This document shows positions 24,041 through 33,791 of a stretch of 64,000 bases of DNA, piece by piece. The position numbers and the translations under genes are program-made. The notes under the pieces are model-generated. The model did not search any database and had not been told where the DNA came from. It worked only from the letters and a program-made list of their open reading frames with translations. Numbering within the stretch: the stretch's first letter is position 1; the number at the start of each line of letters is the position of its first letter. The stretch is from Bufo bufo (taxonomy: Eukaryota; Chordata; Amphibia; Anura; Bufonidae): contig NC_053392.1 of the NCBI RefSeq assembly GCF_905171765.1, positions 500,074,556-500,138,555 of the forward strand, given 5' to 3'.

Positions 24041-24212
24041 AGGAGACTTTTGTATTACTTACCAGTAAAGTCTCTTTCTCGCTCTTCCTTGGGGGACACA
24101 GGAAACCATGGGTATAGCTCTGCTCCCTAGGAGGCGTGACACTAAGTGAAAGCTGTAAGCCCCTCCTCCATCAGCTATACCCTTCAGCCTGGAGAAGAGA
24201 CCGCCAGTTGCG
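24041..24212 (+). repeat. DIRS left inverted terminal repeat
   Basis: The outer part (GGAGACTTTTGTATTACTTACC, CAGTAAAGTCTCTTTCTCGC) is unique to this end. From about 24090 onward (CTTGGGGGACACAGG, AAACCATGGGTATAGCTCTG, GAGAAGAGACCGCCAGTT) it is the complement of the right end at about 29815-29945. Confidence 0.92.
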
Positions 24213-24309
24213 TGTCCAAGTAGTGAAAGATAACCACCAACCGGAAAAAAGAACCGTCAAGCCCCAACGGGGGCAACCAAGCCGGAACCACAACTGTAAA
24301 CCCAAATGA

Positions 24310-24425
24310 AGGGCGGGTGCTGTGTCCCCCAAGGAAGAGCGAGAAAGAGACTTTACTGGTAAGTAATACAAAAGTCTCCTTTTCTCGCCCATATTCCTTG
24401 GGGGACACAGGAAACCATGGGACGT
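24310..24425. repeat. DIRS internal complementary region
   Basis: Bases about 24320-24381 are the complement of the outermost left terminus. Bases about 24379-24421 (TTTTCTCGCCCATATTCC, then CTTGGGGGACACAGGAAACC) are the complement of the outermost right terminus, including the ATATTCC variant found only at the right end. The two halves meet at about 24381. In the DIRS model this region serves as template for joining the two ends into a circle. Confidence 0.92.
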
Positions 24426-24481
24426 TCCAGAGCAGTCCCAGAAGGGAGGGACCAGAACAAACTAGACCAACACCGGAGGCA

Positions 24482-25545
24482 TCAATCAACTGCTGCCTGC
24501 AACACCAGACGGCCTAAAGCAGCGTCAGCCGACGCATGAGTATGCACCCTGTAGAACTTGGTGAAGGTGTGCAAGGAGGACCAAGTGGCCGCCTTGCAAA
24601 TCTGCTCCGTAGAAGCCCGATTTCTCTGAGCCCAGGAAGCCCCGACCGCTCTAGTGGAATGAGCGGTAACACCGAGGGGCGGAACCTTGCCCTTGGCGAG
24701 ATAAGCCTCAGTAACAGCCATCTTGACAAAACGGGCGATAGCAACTTTGGATGCCGCCAACCCTCTGCGCGACCCCTCCGGAACCACAAAGAGCGAGTCA
24801 GTACGCCTGAAAGAGCTTGTTACCTCCAGGTAAACCTTGAGCGCCCTGACAATGTCCAGGCGATGAAGCTCCCTCTCCCTAGGGTGGGAAGGGGAAGGAC
24901 ACAAAGAGGGGAGAACGATGTCCTCGTTCAGATGAAAGGCGGAGACCACCTTAGGAAGGAAGGAAGGGACCGGACGAAGAACTACCTTGTCCTGGTGGAA
25001 CACTAGGAAAGGTTCCAGACAGGAGAGTGCAGCCAATTCGGACACCCTCCGAAGAGAGGTGACGGCTACAAGGAAAATAACCTTGCAGGACAGAAGTCGC
25101 AAGGAAACCGTCCGCAGAGGCTCGAAAGGAGAAGCCTGGAGCGCTGAGAGAACCAGGTTCAGGTCCCAGGGCGGTACCGGAGGCCGGTACGGGGGAACCG
25201 CGTGAGCCACGCCCTGAAGGAAGGTCTTGACAGGACCAAGGGGGGCCAGTGGGCGCTGAAACAAAATGGACAGCGCAGACACCTGACCCTTCAAAGAACT
25301 AAGACCCAGACCTTGGGCAAGTCCGCTCTGCAGGAAGGACAAAACGGTGGGGAGAGAAAAGCGGAGCGGAGGAATCCCCAGATCGGCACAGAACCCCAAA
25401 TAGGTCCTCCAGGTCCTATAATAGATCCTAGAAGAGGACGGCTTACGGGCGCGGATCATGGTGCGGACGACGTCCGCAGAAAAACCCCTACGTGTCAGGA
25501 CGGTGGTCTCAACAACCACGCCGTCAAACGTAGGGACCTTAAACA
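24482..25545 (-). CDS. DIRS tyrosine recombinase
   Basis: The frame is open from well upstream down to the stop at 24482. The N-terminal SAM-like DNA-binding part contains RKPSSSRIYYRTWRTYLGFC. The catalytic part shows Arg in TSLRRVSELAAL, the His-x-x-Arg box in HSTRAVGASWA and the nucleophile Tyr in FTKFYRVHTHAS. These are the four residues of the recombinase family. The frame differs from that of the RNase H/methyltransferase tail, which it overlaps near 25495-25545; such overlap is known in DIRS-1. The exact start codon is unclear. The gene appears intact. Confidence 0.92.
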
Positions 25546-27610
25546 CGGGTGGAAGATCGGTCCCTGAGAGAGAAGATCTTCCCTGGCGGGCAGCGGCCAG
25601 GGCGCGTCTGCCAGGAGCAGCATGAGGTCGGCATACCAAGACCGGCGGGGCCAGTCCGGAGCGACCAGAATCACCGAGACGCCTTCCGCCGCGATCTTCC
25701 GAAGGACCTTGGGCAGGAGTGGGATGGGAGGGAATATGTATGGACGCGCGAAGCCTCGCCAAGGAAGAACGAGGGCGTCGGCTCCGCAAGCTCCCGGATC
25801 CCTGGCCCTGGACAGATAGGCGGGGACCTTGTGATTGAACTTGGAGGCCATGAGGTCCACGTCCGGTATGCCCCAACGAAGGCAAATGGCCTCGAATACC
25901 TCCGGGTGAAGAGACCACTCGCCGGGGTCGACAGTGGTGCGACTGAGGAAGTCCGCCGCCCAATTGTCCACCCCTGGAATAAAAATTGCCGATAGGGCCG
26001 GGACGTGGGCTTCCGCCCAACGAAGAATGCTGGAGACCTCCCTCATTGCAGCAGCGCTGCGAGTGCCCCCCTGGTGGTTTATGTACGCCACAGCCGTGGC
26101 ATTGTCCGATTGTACACGAACTGGATGACCCTTCAACAGATGAGTCCAGTGTCGTAGAGAAAAGGGCCGCTCTCAGCTCCAAGACATTGATCGAGAGTTT
26201 GGACTCCAATGGAGACCAAATGCCCTGGACGGATCGGGGAGGAAACACGCCTCCCCAGCCCAAGAGACTGGCATCGGTTGTAACCACCAACCAGTTGAGT
26301 GGCAGAAAAGACCTGCCCAGAAGAGGGGACTGTAACCACCAGCGGAGAGATGACCTCACCGGAGGCGATAGATGGAAGGGATGATCCAGAGACTGCGGCG
26401 ATTTGTCCCAGGAGGAGAGGATCGCCCGTTGGAGAGGGCGGGAGTGAAACTGCGCAAACGGGATCGCCTCGAAGCAGGCAACCATCTGCCCCAAGACCCG
26501 CATGCAGAAGCGGAAGGACGGTCGACGGTGGAGAAGGAGACCCCGAACCGCCCCACGGAGGATCAGACGTTTTTCCGAGGGAAGACGTACTTCCGCCGCT
26601 CCCGTGTCTAAAAGCATTCCCAGGAAGACCAGTTGTCTGAAGGGGGGAAGGGAGGACTTGGGGAAGTTGATGACCCAACCGAACCTCGTCAGAGTCTCTA
26701 GAGTGAGATCCACGCTGGCAACCGCTTGAGAAAGGGACGGAGCCTTGATGAGGATATCGTCCAAGTACGGTAGCAGAAAAACACCCCTGGAACGGAGTAA
26801 GGCCAAAACCGGGGCCAGGACCTTGGTGAACACCCGGGGGGCTGTTGCCAGCCCAAAGGGAAGGGCGACAAACTGGAAGTGGAGGTCCCCCACGGCGAAT
26901 CGGAGGAAGCGATGGTGACACCGGGCTACCGGAACATGGAGGTAGGCATCCTGTATATCGATGGAAGACATGAAATCTCCCTGCTCCAGGGAAGCCACCG
27001 CGGAACGGAGGGACTCCATCCGAAACCGTCGAAGGAGGAGAAAACGGTTGAGCTTTTTGAGGTCCAAAATGGGCCGCACGGAACCTCCCTTCTTGGGAAC
27101 TACAAAGAGGTTCGAGTAGAACCCTTGGAACCTTTCCTCTAGAGGAACGGGGGTAATCACCCCCCTGTCCAGTAAGGCTTGAACGGCCGCGGAGAACGCA
27201 ACCGCGCGTTTCGGGTCCCGTGGTGGGCGGGAGCGAAAGAACCGATCTGGAGGGAAGGATGCAAATTCGATTTTGTATCCGGAGCACACAATTTCGAGGG
27301 CCCAGGCGTCGGAGACGTGAGCCAACCAGACGTCCCTGAAAAGGAGGAGCCGGCCCCCCACCCGGGTGGGTGGGGGCGCGCCTTCAGGCAGAGGATTGCT
27401 TTGCTGCGGGTGTGCGGGCAGCCTGCGGCTTGCGCCAGGAGGGCTGCGCCCGAAAAAACGGCTTCCTATGCTTGTCCTGGGGAGGAGCCGAAGCGGCAGC
27501 TGTGGTGGGAGCCCCAGAGGCCCTGCGGGAGGACCGAAAACGAGACGCACCAGGGCGTCCGCGGGGGGCGCCCCTGGCTTGGGGTTGAGGAAGATGGGTG
27601 CTTTTACCAC
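25495..27610 (-). pseudogene. DIRS reverse transcriptase / RNase H / methyltransferase-like ORF
   Basis: From 27610 downward the frame encodes the RT, with VRPILDLKKLN, MSSIDIQDAYLHVPV, LPFGLATAPRVFTKV and the catalytic LLPYLDDILI. RNase H begins with VVTTDASLLGWGG and INVLELRA. At about 26151-26166 the frame shifts by one. The new frame holds the rest of RNase H (VQSDNATAVAYINHQGG, then DNWAADFLSR) and the methyltransferase-like extension described for DIRS (DLMASKFNHKVPAYLS, VILVAPDWPRRSWYADLM), ending at 25495. The old frame stays open by chance through this part and later becomes the recombinase frame. One indel, or an unusual programmed shift, therefore separates the halves. Confidence 0.88.
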
Positions 27611-28841
27611 CCGTGGCCTCCGAAATAAGTTTGTCTAGGCGGACCCCGAAAAGGCGGGAACCCGCAAACGGTAGCCCCGCCAAGGAACGTTTGGAGGCAG
27701 CGTCCGCTTTCCAAACCTTCAGCCAGAGCTCCCTCCTGACGGAAACTGCCAGGGCGGAGGAGCGTGCAATAAGGGCTCCCGCATCAAGGGAGGCCTCACA
27801 AACAAAATTCCCGGCCCGAACAATAAGCTGGGCCAAGGAACGCAGGTCCTGGATGGGGACGTCCGAGTCCAACTCCTGTTCCAGCTGCGCACCCCAAGCA
27901 GAGATTGCTTTCCCTGCCCAAGCAGAGGCAAAAACCGGTCTGAGAGCAGAACCGGAGGCAGCAAAAATGCCCTTAGAAAGGGTCTCCATGCGACGGTCCT
28001 CCGCTGACTGAAGAGAGGACCCGTCGGGAACAGGGATGGCCGTGTTCTTTGACAGCCGGGCCACAGGGGGGTCCACCTTGGGTGGGGAAGACCATGTGGC
28101 CACGACATCGGCTGGAAAAGGATAGCAAATGTCCAGCTTCTTGGGGTTGACAAAACGGGCGTCCGGGCGAGCCCAAGCCTTAGACACCACAGAGGAGAAA
28201 TCAGAGTGGATTGGAAAGACTTTTGAGACCTGCCTGGGTCTGATAAATGAGACGCTAGCTGCGTCCGAGCTAGGGGGATCATCCTGCACCTTAAAGGTGT
28301 CACGAATATCAGAGATGAGTTGACCCATCGCTGAGGCTAGCTTGGACGGCAGGGCCGAGTCCATTTCCAAATCTGAAACCGCCAATTCACCTTCAGAGAG
28401 CGAATCCTTTGGAGAGGAGAGGCTCGTCTGGGTGCGCACGCGTGGCGGGGAGAGGGAGGCATCCGAGGAGGAGGCTCGCTCTACTCTAATACGCTTCTGA
28501 GAGTGCCTAGCTCGGGAGGGGTCACTAAAAGAGAGTGAACCCGCTGCAGCGGCAGAAGCAGTGGACCCGGAGGGCGCGACAATCAGAGAGGCGTCCTGCG
28601 GGGTAGGTGGCCTGTCTATTAGGCGGCCCACGACATGAGTGAGGCTTTCCACGGCCTGGGACAGGGATCTAGCCCAGTCAGGCGGGTCAGAGGCAGCAGG
28701 GAGCGACACAGCGGGCGACTGAGGCTGCGGTGGAGCCCGGCATGCAGTACAGTGCGGATCAGACTGCCCCCGGGGAAAGGGTTCCCTACAAGCAGTACAG
28801 GCATGGTACCAAGGCTTGGCGGCTGCAGAAGGGTCTGACAT
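27384..28841 (-). CDS. DIRS gag-like ORF1 (485 aa)
   Basis: I start the protein at the Met of 28841 (MSDPSAAAKPWYHACTACRE), because the residues upstream are low-complexity and the MSDP start is followed at once by a conserved-looking Cys motif (CTAC...CTAC, two Cys pairs 12 residues apart). The middle is Ser/Pro-rich. The C-terminal half (SFIRPRQVSKVFPIHSDFS, VNPKKLDICYPFPADV) resembles the nucleocapsid-like ORF of vertebrate DIRS elements, and the end is Arg-rich (RGAPRGRPGASRFRSSRRAS), suiting nucleic-acid binding. It overlaps the start of the RT frame by about 227 bp. The open frame could extend upstream to 29147. Confidence 0.85.
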   Translation of the reverse strand: MSDPSAAAKPWYHACTACREPFPRGQSDPHCTACRAPPQPQSPAVSLPAASDPPDWARSLSQAVESLTHVVGRLIDRPPTPQDASLIVAPSGSTASAAAAGSLSFSDPSRARHSQKRIRVERASSSDASLSPPRVRTQTSLSSPKDSLSEGELAVSDLEMDSALPSKLASAMGQLISDIRDTFKVQDDPPSSDAASVSFIRPRQVSKVFPIHSDFSSVVSKAWARPDARFVNPKKLDICYPFPADVVATWSSPPKVDPPVARLSKNTAIPVPDGSSLQSAEDRRMETLSKGIFAASGSALRPVFASAWAGKAISAWGAQLEQELDSDVPIQDLRSLAQLIVRAGNFVCEASLDAGALIARSSALAVSVRRELWLKVWKADAASKRSLAGLPFAGSRLFGVRLDKLISEATGGKSTHLPQPQARGAPRGRPGASRFRSSRRASGAPTTAAASAPPQDKHRKPFFRAQPSWRKPQAARTPAAKQSSA

Positions 28842-29341
28842 GGTGGAACAAAGATGTTGCACTTGAAGTGGGAGACCCCAAGGAAAGGAATGGGGATAAC
28901 ACCCAAGCGACAGTACTGTGGCACGGAGGGGGTTAAAAGTCCTACCAGACCCGGATGATGCAAGCGGCAGCGGTAAGGGGAACAGACTGAGGAGGCTGTG
29001 GAGGAGAGGCAGCAGCACCGGCTTCGGATCGCACTGCAGAGAGGATTCCACGCAGCACTGTGCGATGAACCCGGAAGTAGCGGAGCGCATGTAGGAAGCT
29101 CCGCCCCCTCTCTGCCGCTCTGAAGCAGAGCCGCGCGCGCGCGGCAAATGATTTTAACCCCCAAGGATGATGAAGTGCCGGCCTGAAATGGCGCCGTTCA
29201 CGCCAAGAAAGCGGCCCCCTCCGCGCCTGGATGTGGCAGACGGCTTGCTTTTTTCCTGCAGCCGTCCCCTGAAGGCAGCGTCCCTGCCAAGGACTTGCCC
29301 AGATAAACTCCCCTGCCCGGTAACGGTCCCGATATATGCCC

Positions 29342-29360
29342 GGGGGGGGGGGGGGGGAGG
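29342..29360 (+). repeat. G run in the DIRS 5' region
   Basis: Sixteen G (29342-29357) are followed by AGG. The run lies in the untranslated leader of the DIRS element. Confidence 0.8.
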
Positions 29361-29811
29361 GGTGGGCGCACGATGTAGCAGTGGCCATGTAGTAACAGTG
29401 GCCATGGGAGCCCAGGAGGCCTGTAGCAGCGGTGGGAGGGAGGAAGAGCCTGTCTCACCATACGCTGTCTTCGCCCTCAATCCATCCAGCGGGGTCGCCC
29501 CTTCAGCTCCTGGCACCGCAGTGGCAGGAAGCCGGGGGAGGGACTTGGCGTGCGGGCGACCCTGAGCTGGCGGGACGCAGGGGAGCGAGGCTGCCCTGGT
29601 CCACCTTGTCTTCTGTGGGGGAGGCGGCAGTGCGGAATTACCGGCACTGGCGCAACTCAACCCCGGGAGAAACAGAGGGGTCTAATGCGCCTCTGTTGTC
29701 CCTGTAGGTAGAAAAAAACCGAATTAAAAACAACAAATAACGCAAAAATAAAAAATCATAGGAAAACAACCCTGCATAAGCAGGGGGTGTCTTGCCTCCT
29801 TGGACACTAAG

Positions 29812-29953
29812 CAAAAACTGGCGGTCTCTTCTCCAGGCTGAAGGGTATAGCTGATGGAGGAGGGGCTTACAGCTTTCACTTAGTGTCACGCCTCCTAGGG
29901 AGCAGAGCTATACCCATGGTTTCCTGTGTCCCCCAAGGAATATGGGCGAGAAA
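29812..29953 (-). repeat. DIRS right inverted terminal repeat
   Basis: The complement of this segment repeats the left terminus from CTTGGGGGACACAGG to GAGAAGAGACCGCCAGTTT. The outermost bases (CAAGGAATATGGGCGAGAAA) differ from the left end and match the second half of the internal complementary region. Confidence 0.92.
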
Positions 29954-30282
29954 TGAGGATTCAATGAACGCATCCGGACCTAATCTGTCACGCTCATGTG
30001 AAAGAGGCCTAAGGCTCTATCCAGACGTCCTTATGAATGGTCCGGATCTGTACTGCAATTATGCGGAATGGGTGCGGACCCATTCATTTTCAATGCGGCC
30101 GGAAAAGATGCGGACAGTGTGCTGTCCGCATCCGCACTTCCGTTCCGAAAAAAAAAAAAAATAGAACATGTCCTATTCTTGTCCGCAAGAGCGGACAAGA
30201 ATAGGCATTTTCTATTATAGTGCCGGCCATGTGCACATGGCCGGTGTCAGTGCATGGACCCTAACTGACAGGGCCACACAGT
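29954..30282. repeat. hAT-type MITE fragment
   Basis: Words such as GAAAGAGGCCTAAGGCTC, GGGTGCGGACCCATTC and TTGTCCGCAAGAGCGGACAAG (a hairpin) belong to the GGTCCGC-rich MITE group seen elsewhere in the window. It lies between the DIRS right end and the right part of the split foldback MITE. Confidence 0.5.
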
Positions 30283-30520
30283 ATAAACGTGATCACACTT
30301 GGTCCTGTCAAAGTGCAGAGGGCGCAGCAGTTGCAGAAAAAGTGGATCTCAAGTTGTAATGGCAACACCCCTGTTGCTCCTAGAGGCTTATTTGCATATA
30401 TTGAAACATCATTTTTTTATCAGCAATGCGGGCACATATGAACATGCCTTCAGCTGCCAAGCGCACATGTAACAGGTCAGCCAGTTCCATAGGTACAAAT
30501 CTGCTAATAAATGCCCTTTA
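30283..30520. repeat. right piece of the foldback MITE split by DIRS
   Basis: CAAAGTGCAGAGGGCGCAGCAG, CTTCAGCTGCCAAGCGCAC and GTAACAGGTCAGCCAGTTCC match the right half of the MITE at 17645-18146. Confidence 0.75.
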
Positions 30521-30812
30521 AAGGGAATCTGTGACCATGAAAAGCAGTGGCTGGCACCATGTTATAGAGCAGGAGGAGCTGAGAAGATTGATATATAGTT
30601 TTTCAGGAAACTATTCAGTAAAAACTTTTGTTGTTTTTCATTTGGAGCTTAGCAGTCATGTGGGCAGTCCTAATCAAGGACTGGCAGCTACAAATGGTAT
30701 GCACACTGATAGGCCCACCCATATAAACTCGGAATGAGCAGGGATATAAATATTTAAACTACTAGTCTTACTGAATCTTTTCTAATAAAACTATATATAT
30801 CAATCTGCTCAG
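30520..30812. repeat. partial copy of the 5609-6011 MITE family
   Basis: AAAGGGAATCTGTGACCATG, GGCACCATGTTATAGAGCAGG and TATATATCAATCTGCTCAG match that family. The central palindrome is altered by an insertion or replacement. Confidence 0.6.
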
Positions 30813-30817
30813 AAATT

Positions 30818-30972
30818 TATCAAAACTGGTGTAAAGTAGAACTGGCTTAGTTGCCCATAGCAACTAATCAGATTCCTCCTTTCATTTTCCAAAGGAGCTG
30901 TGAAAAAATGAAAGGTGGAATCTGATTGGTTGCTATGGGCAACTAAGCCAGTTCTACTTCACACCAATTTTT
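30818..30972. mobile_element. short foldback MITE
   Basis: CTGGTGTAAAGTAGAACTGGC, TTAGTTGCCCATAGCAAC and AATCAGATTCC each have complements on the right side (GGTTGCTATGGGCAACTAAG, CCAGTTCTACTTCACACC). The hairpin arms are about 70 bp long. Confidence 0.85.
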
Positions 30973-31089
30973 TTTATATGTAAAGAAAAAAACACTTTAT
31001 TCACTCCTGTGGTCGCAATATTTTCAGCTCATTCACAGAGCCTTTTTCAACCTATGAACCTGCGACTAGGGTTTCAAGTTCGGCGTACA

Positions 31090-32322
31090 AGGTTCAGGTT
31101 ATCTAAGAATTCCGTTATGGATTCCGCTACCACGGACCATGATTTGATTTAGATACCATAAAAAAAAATTAAAAAAACCTGCGTGCATTCCGCATTTTAT
31201 GGAACTTCCGGCCCATAATCGAACAGTCCAATCATATTTTTTGGGGGGATAAGGTGACAAAAAAAAAAAAAAAAGCGAATTACGTTTTTTTTTGTTTTTT
31301 TTTCTGTTATGGCGATATGTAATGTGTTTGTTTATATATAAAATTGGGAAAGAGGGGTGATTTATACTTAATATTTTGGTGTTTGTTTTTCTTTAAACTT
31401 TTTTTTTACTTTTTATTTAACAACTATTAGCTCCCTTAGGGGCTAGAACCTGGGATCTTTTCATCCCTTGTCCTATTCACCCTAATAGAGCTCTATTAGG
31501 GTGAATAGGACCTCACACTGTCCCTGCTGCCCTGTGCTTTGTGCACACAGCAGTAGGGAGCTTACCATGGCAGCCAGGGCTTCAATAGCATCCTGGCTGC
31601 CATGGTAAACGATCGAAGCCACAGGATTACACTGCTGGGGCTCCGATCACTGCCACTGCACCACCAATGAATGAAGAGGGGGTACCCTGTGGCCACTGCC
31701 ACCAATGATTATAATACTGGGGGTCGGGGCACCCTCTATGACAGGACCTGAGGGGTTAACTGCTGCAGATCACAGCGCCCTGTCAGAGGTCAGGTGCCGG
31801 CTTTGTATTAATGGGCGAGATATCATCATTGGTGGCGCAGTGACCACAGCCACTCCTCTCCTCTGTCCCTCTCTCTTCTTATTGGCAGCAGTGGCAGAGA
31901 GGGGAGAGACTCAGTCTCCCCTGTGCTGTGCCTTCAGCAGGAGCCTGATCAGGCTTAGACATACCACGGCAAGCCGGATGCCTTTGAAGCTCCCTCCCTC
32001 AATTTACCCTTCAAGCATCAGGCCGCTGCCACAGCAGAGCAGCGGCCCGATGCTTAGCGCCTCCATACATCGGTCCCTAAGGACTGTGGCGTTTCAAGCA
32101 GAGTGTCAGAGCAGCAGCCTGATGGTTAGAACTTAGGGCTGGGGGGTGACCCATTTGAGCTGGGTGAGGAAAGGGGGTTAATACCACAGCATCGGGCCGC
32201 TGCCACAGAAGAGCAGCGGCCCGATGGTTAGCCCCTTCCATATAGCGGTTCCTAAGGACCGCAGCATGGAAGGGGTTATGTTACAGCTGACAGTCTGCAC
32301 CTCTCTGCCATCCTGAAGGGGC

Positions 32323-32353
<31 letters not shown>

Positions 32354-32470
32354 AATGCGCGCTCCCGTGTGGAGCAAGGAGTGGTTACAGAGAATCCGTC
32401 AGATGACGGATTCTCTGTAAATCCACTCAGAGCAGCCTGCTGTGCATAGGAAGCACAGCAGGCTGTAGAT
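31090..32470. repeat. hAT-type non-autonomous element related to 46172-47726
   Basis: From about 31320 to 31610 the order of words (GGGTGATTTATACTT, TAGGGGCTAGAACCTGGGATC, TATTCACCCTAATAG, GCTTTGTGCACACAGCA, CCTGGCTGCCATGGTAA) is the same as at 46440-46690. The ends are degenerate. It includes a run of 29 G (32323-32351). Confidence 0.6.
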
Positions 32471-32565
32471 CAAAAACGAAAAAACATAAACAGAACTAAT
32501 TGGAGAAATGTGACGTTATAAAGTTTTCTTACACAGTATGGCGCTGCCTGGTGTTCAAAGTGTAT

Positions 32566-32752
32566 AGAGGGTTTCTCAACTCCGGTCCTTGGGACCCACC
32601 TACCAGTCAGGATTTGAGAATATCCCACAGAATGAATACCTGTGGTAAGTCCTGATGCATGGACAATAATTATATTACCTGCTCAATACTAAGGATATCC
32701 TGAAAACATGACCGGTAGGTGGGTCCCGAGGAACGGAGTTGAGAAACCCTGG
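32566..32752. mobile_element. MITE with GGGTTTCTCAACTCCG ends
   Basis: GGGTTTCTCAACTCCGGTCC on the left and GGAACGGAGTTGAGAAACCC on the right are inverted repeats. GGGACCCACCTACC and GGTAGGTGGGTCCC also pair. Confidence 0.8.
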
Positions 32753-33306
32753 TGCATAGTAATTTTACTTTTTCCCCCACTAGGGGGGACTTCATTTCTG
32801 TGCCAGTATAATCCTTTGGAATACTCAGCATTCCAAACCAACATTGTTTGTTAAACTAGCAGACAACTTATTCAGCCATCGTGGGCCTGGGGACCTCCTG
32901 GCTGCCAAATTAACCCACTGGTGGCCCATGGAGGCATTGCAGTTTGCTGAGGGACCCCTTCTCTACAGATGGCACAGTCACTACTGACCAAAGCATATAA
33001 GGATTTAAATGACAGTGGGATGGAAGCTGAAAATTACATAATGGTACGTGTTTTTGTAGGTGGTGGTTAAGGGGAATTTGGGGGGCCAGCTATTTTATGT
33101 ATATGACAGCATTAGGCCAGGACTAGATGCAGAAATGAAATTCACTGCATCTAAACCTCAAAGCTGAGACACCAATCTACTAACATGGGAAATGACGCAA
33201 TGTCTTGCCACTCTGGCCTCACACATTGCCACCTTTTGGAAAGCTCAGAAATGGTAACTCATGATAGAGGTCGGAATAGCCCAAGCCTAACGATTTAAAT
33301 TCCCAC
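32753..33306. other. mtr intron 4, proximal part
   Basis: I see nothing recognisable in this stretch. Confidence 0.5.
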
Positions 33307-33376
33307 CTGTCTCACATGATACGTCATCTGCTGCTTTTCTTGCTACTTCTGCAGAGACTTTATTCAAGCGGTAGGC
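33307..33376 (-). CDS. mtr: mtr exon 4
   Basis: This 70-nt exon encodes AYRLNKVSAEVARKAADDVS then CET plus the first base of Gly. The acceptor is TGTCACAG before GCCTACCG, and the donor is GACAG followed by GTGGGA. It ends in phase 1, which exon 5 completes. Confidence 0.95.
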
Positions 33377-33511
33377 CTGTGACAACAGAGACGCGTTAAT
33401 TGAATCCTGGGTTGTATACAATAACAATGTTTGATCAGTGAAGAGCAATGTAGTCATCACAGAAGAAATTAAATGTCTGTCAAATAATAAGCAGTCGCCA
33501 GAGACTTTTCA

Positions 33512-33658
<147 letters not shown>

Positions 33659-33791
33659 CTACGGAAGGAACATATTGGCAGAAATCAACTTTTATTTGAC
33701 TTGTTAAGGAGCCTGTAGCCTCTAGATCTGCCTGGCTTTGGTAGGATCAAACAGCCCAGAAGATTTATGGGTAATCAAATGCAAAATAATC

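Larger units (their letters stand above)
24041..29953 (-). mobile_element. DIRS-type tyrosine-recombinase retrotransposon
   Basis: This 5.9-kb element has inverted terminal repeats and an internal complementary region. Minus-strand genes are, in order, a gag-like ORF, RT/RNase H with a methyltransferase-like extension, and tyrosine recombinase. That is the DIRS-1 architecture, in which a circular intermediate is integrated by the recombinase instead of an integrase. No target duplication is visible, as expected. The coding regions are open apart from one frame change in RNase H, so the copy is young. It lies in mtr intron 4 in the same orientation as the gene, 320 bp upstream of exon 5. Confidence 0.96.

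Noticed and set aside
26133..27287. 384-codon minus-strand frame overlapping the DIRS RT
   Set aside because: It lies in a third frame and is Pro/Ser/Gly-rich without motifs, so it is a shadow of the RT frame.
24536..27628. Many open frames on the plus strand across the DIRS element
   Set aside because: They are antisense to the GC-rich DIRS genes and have Arg/Gly-rich, domain-free translations, while the minus-strand frames carry clear motifs.
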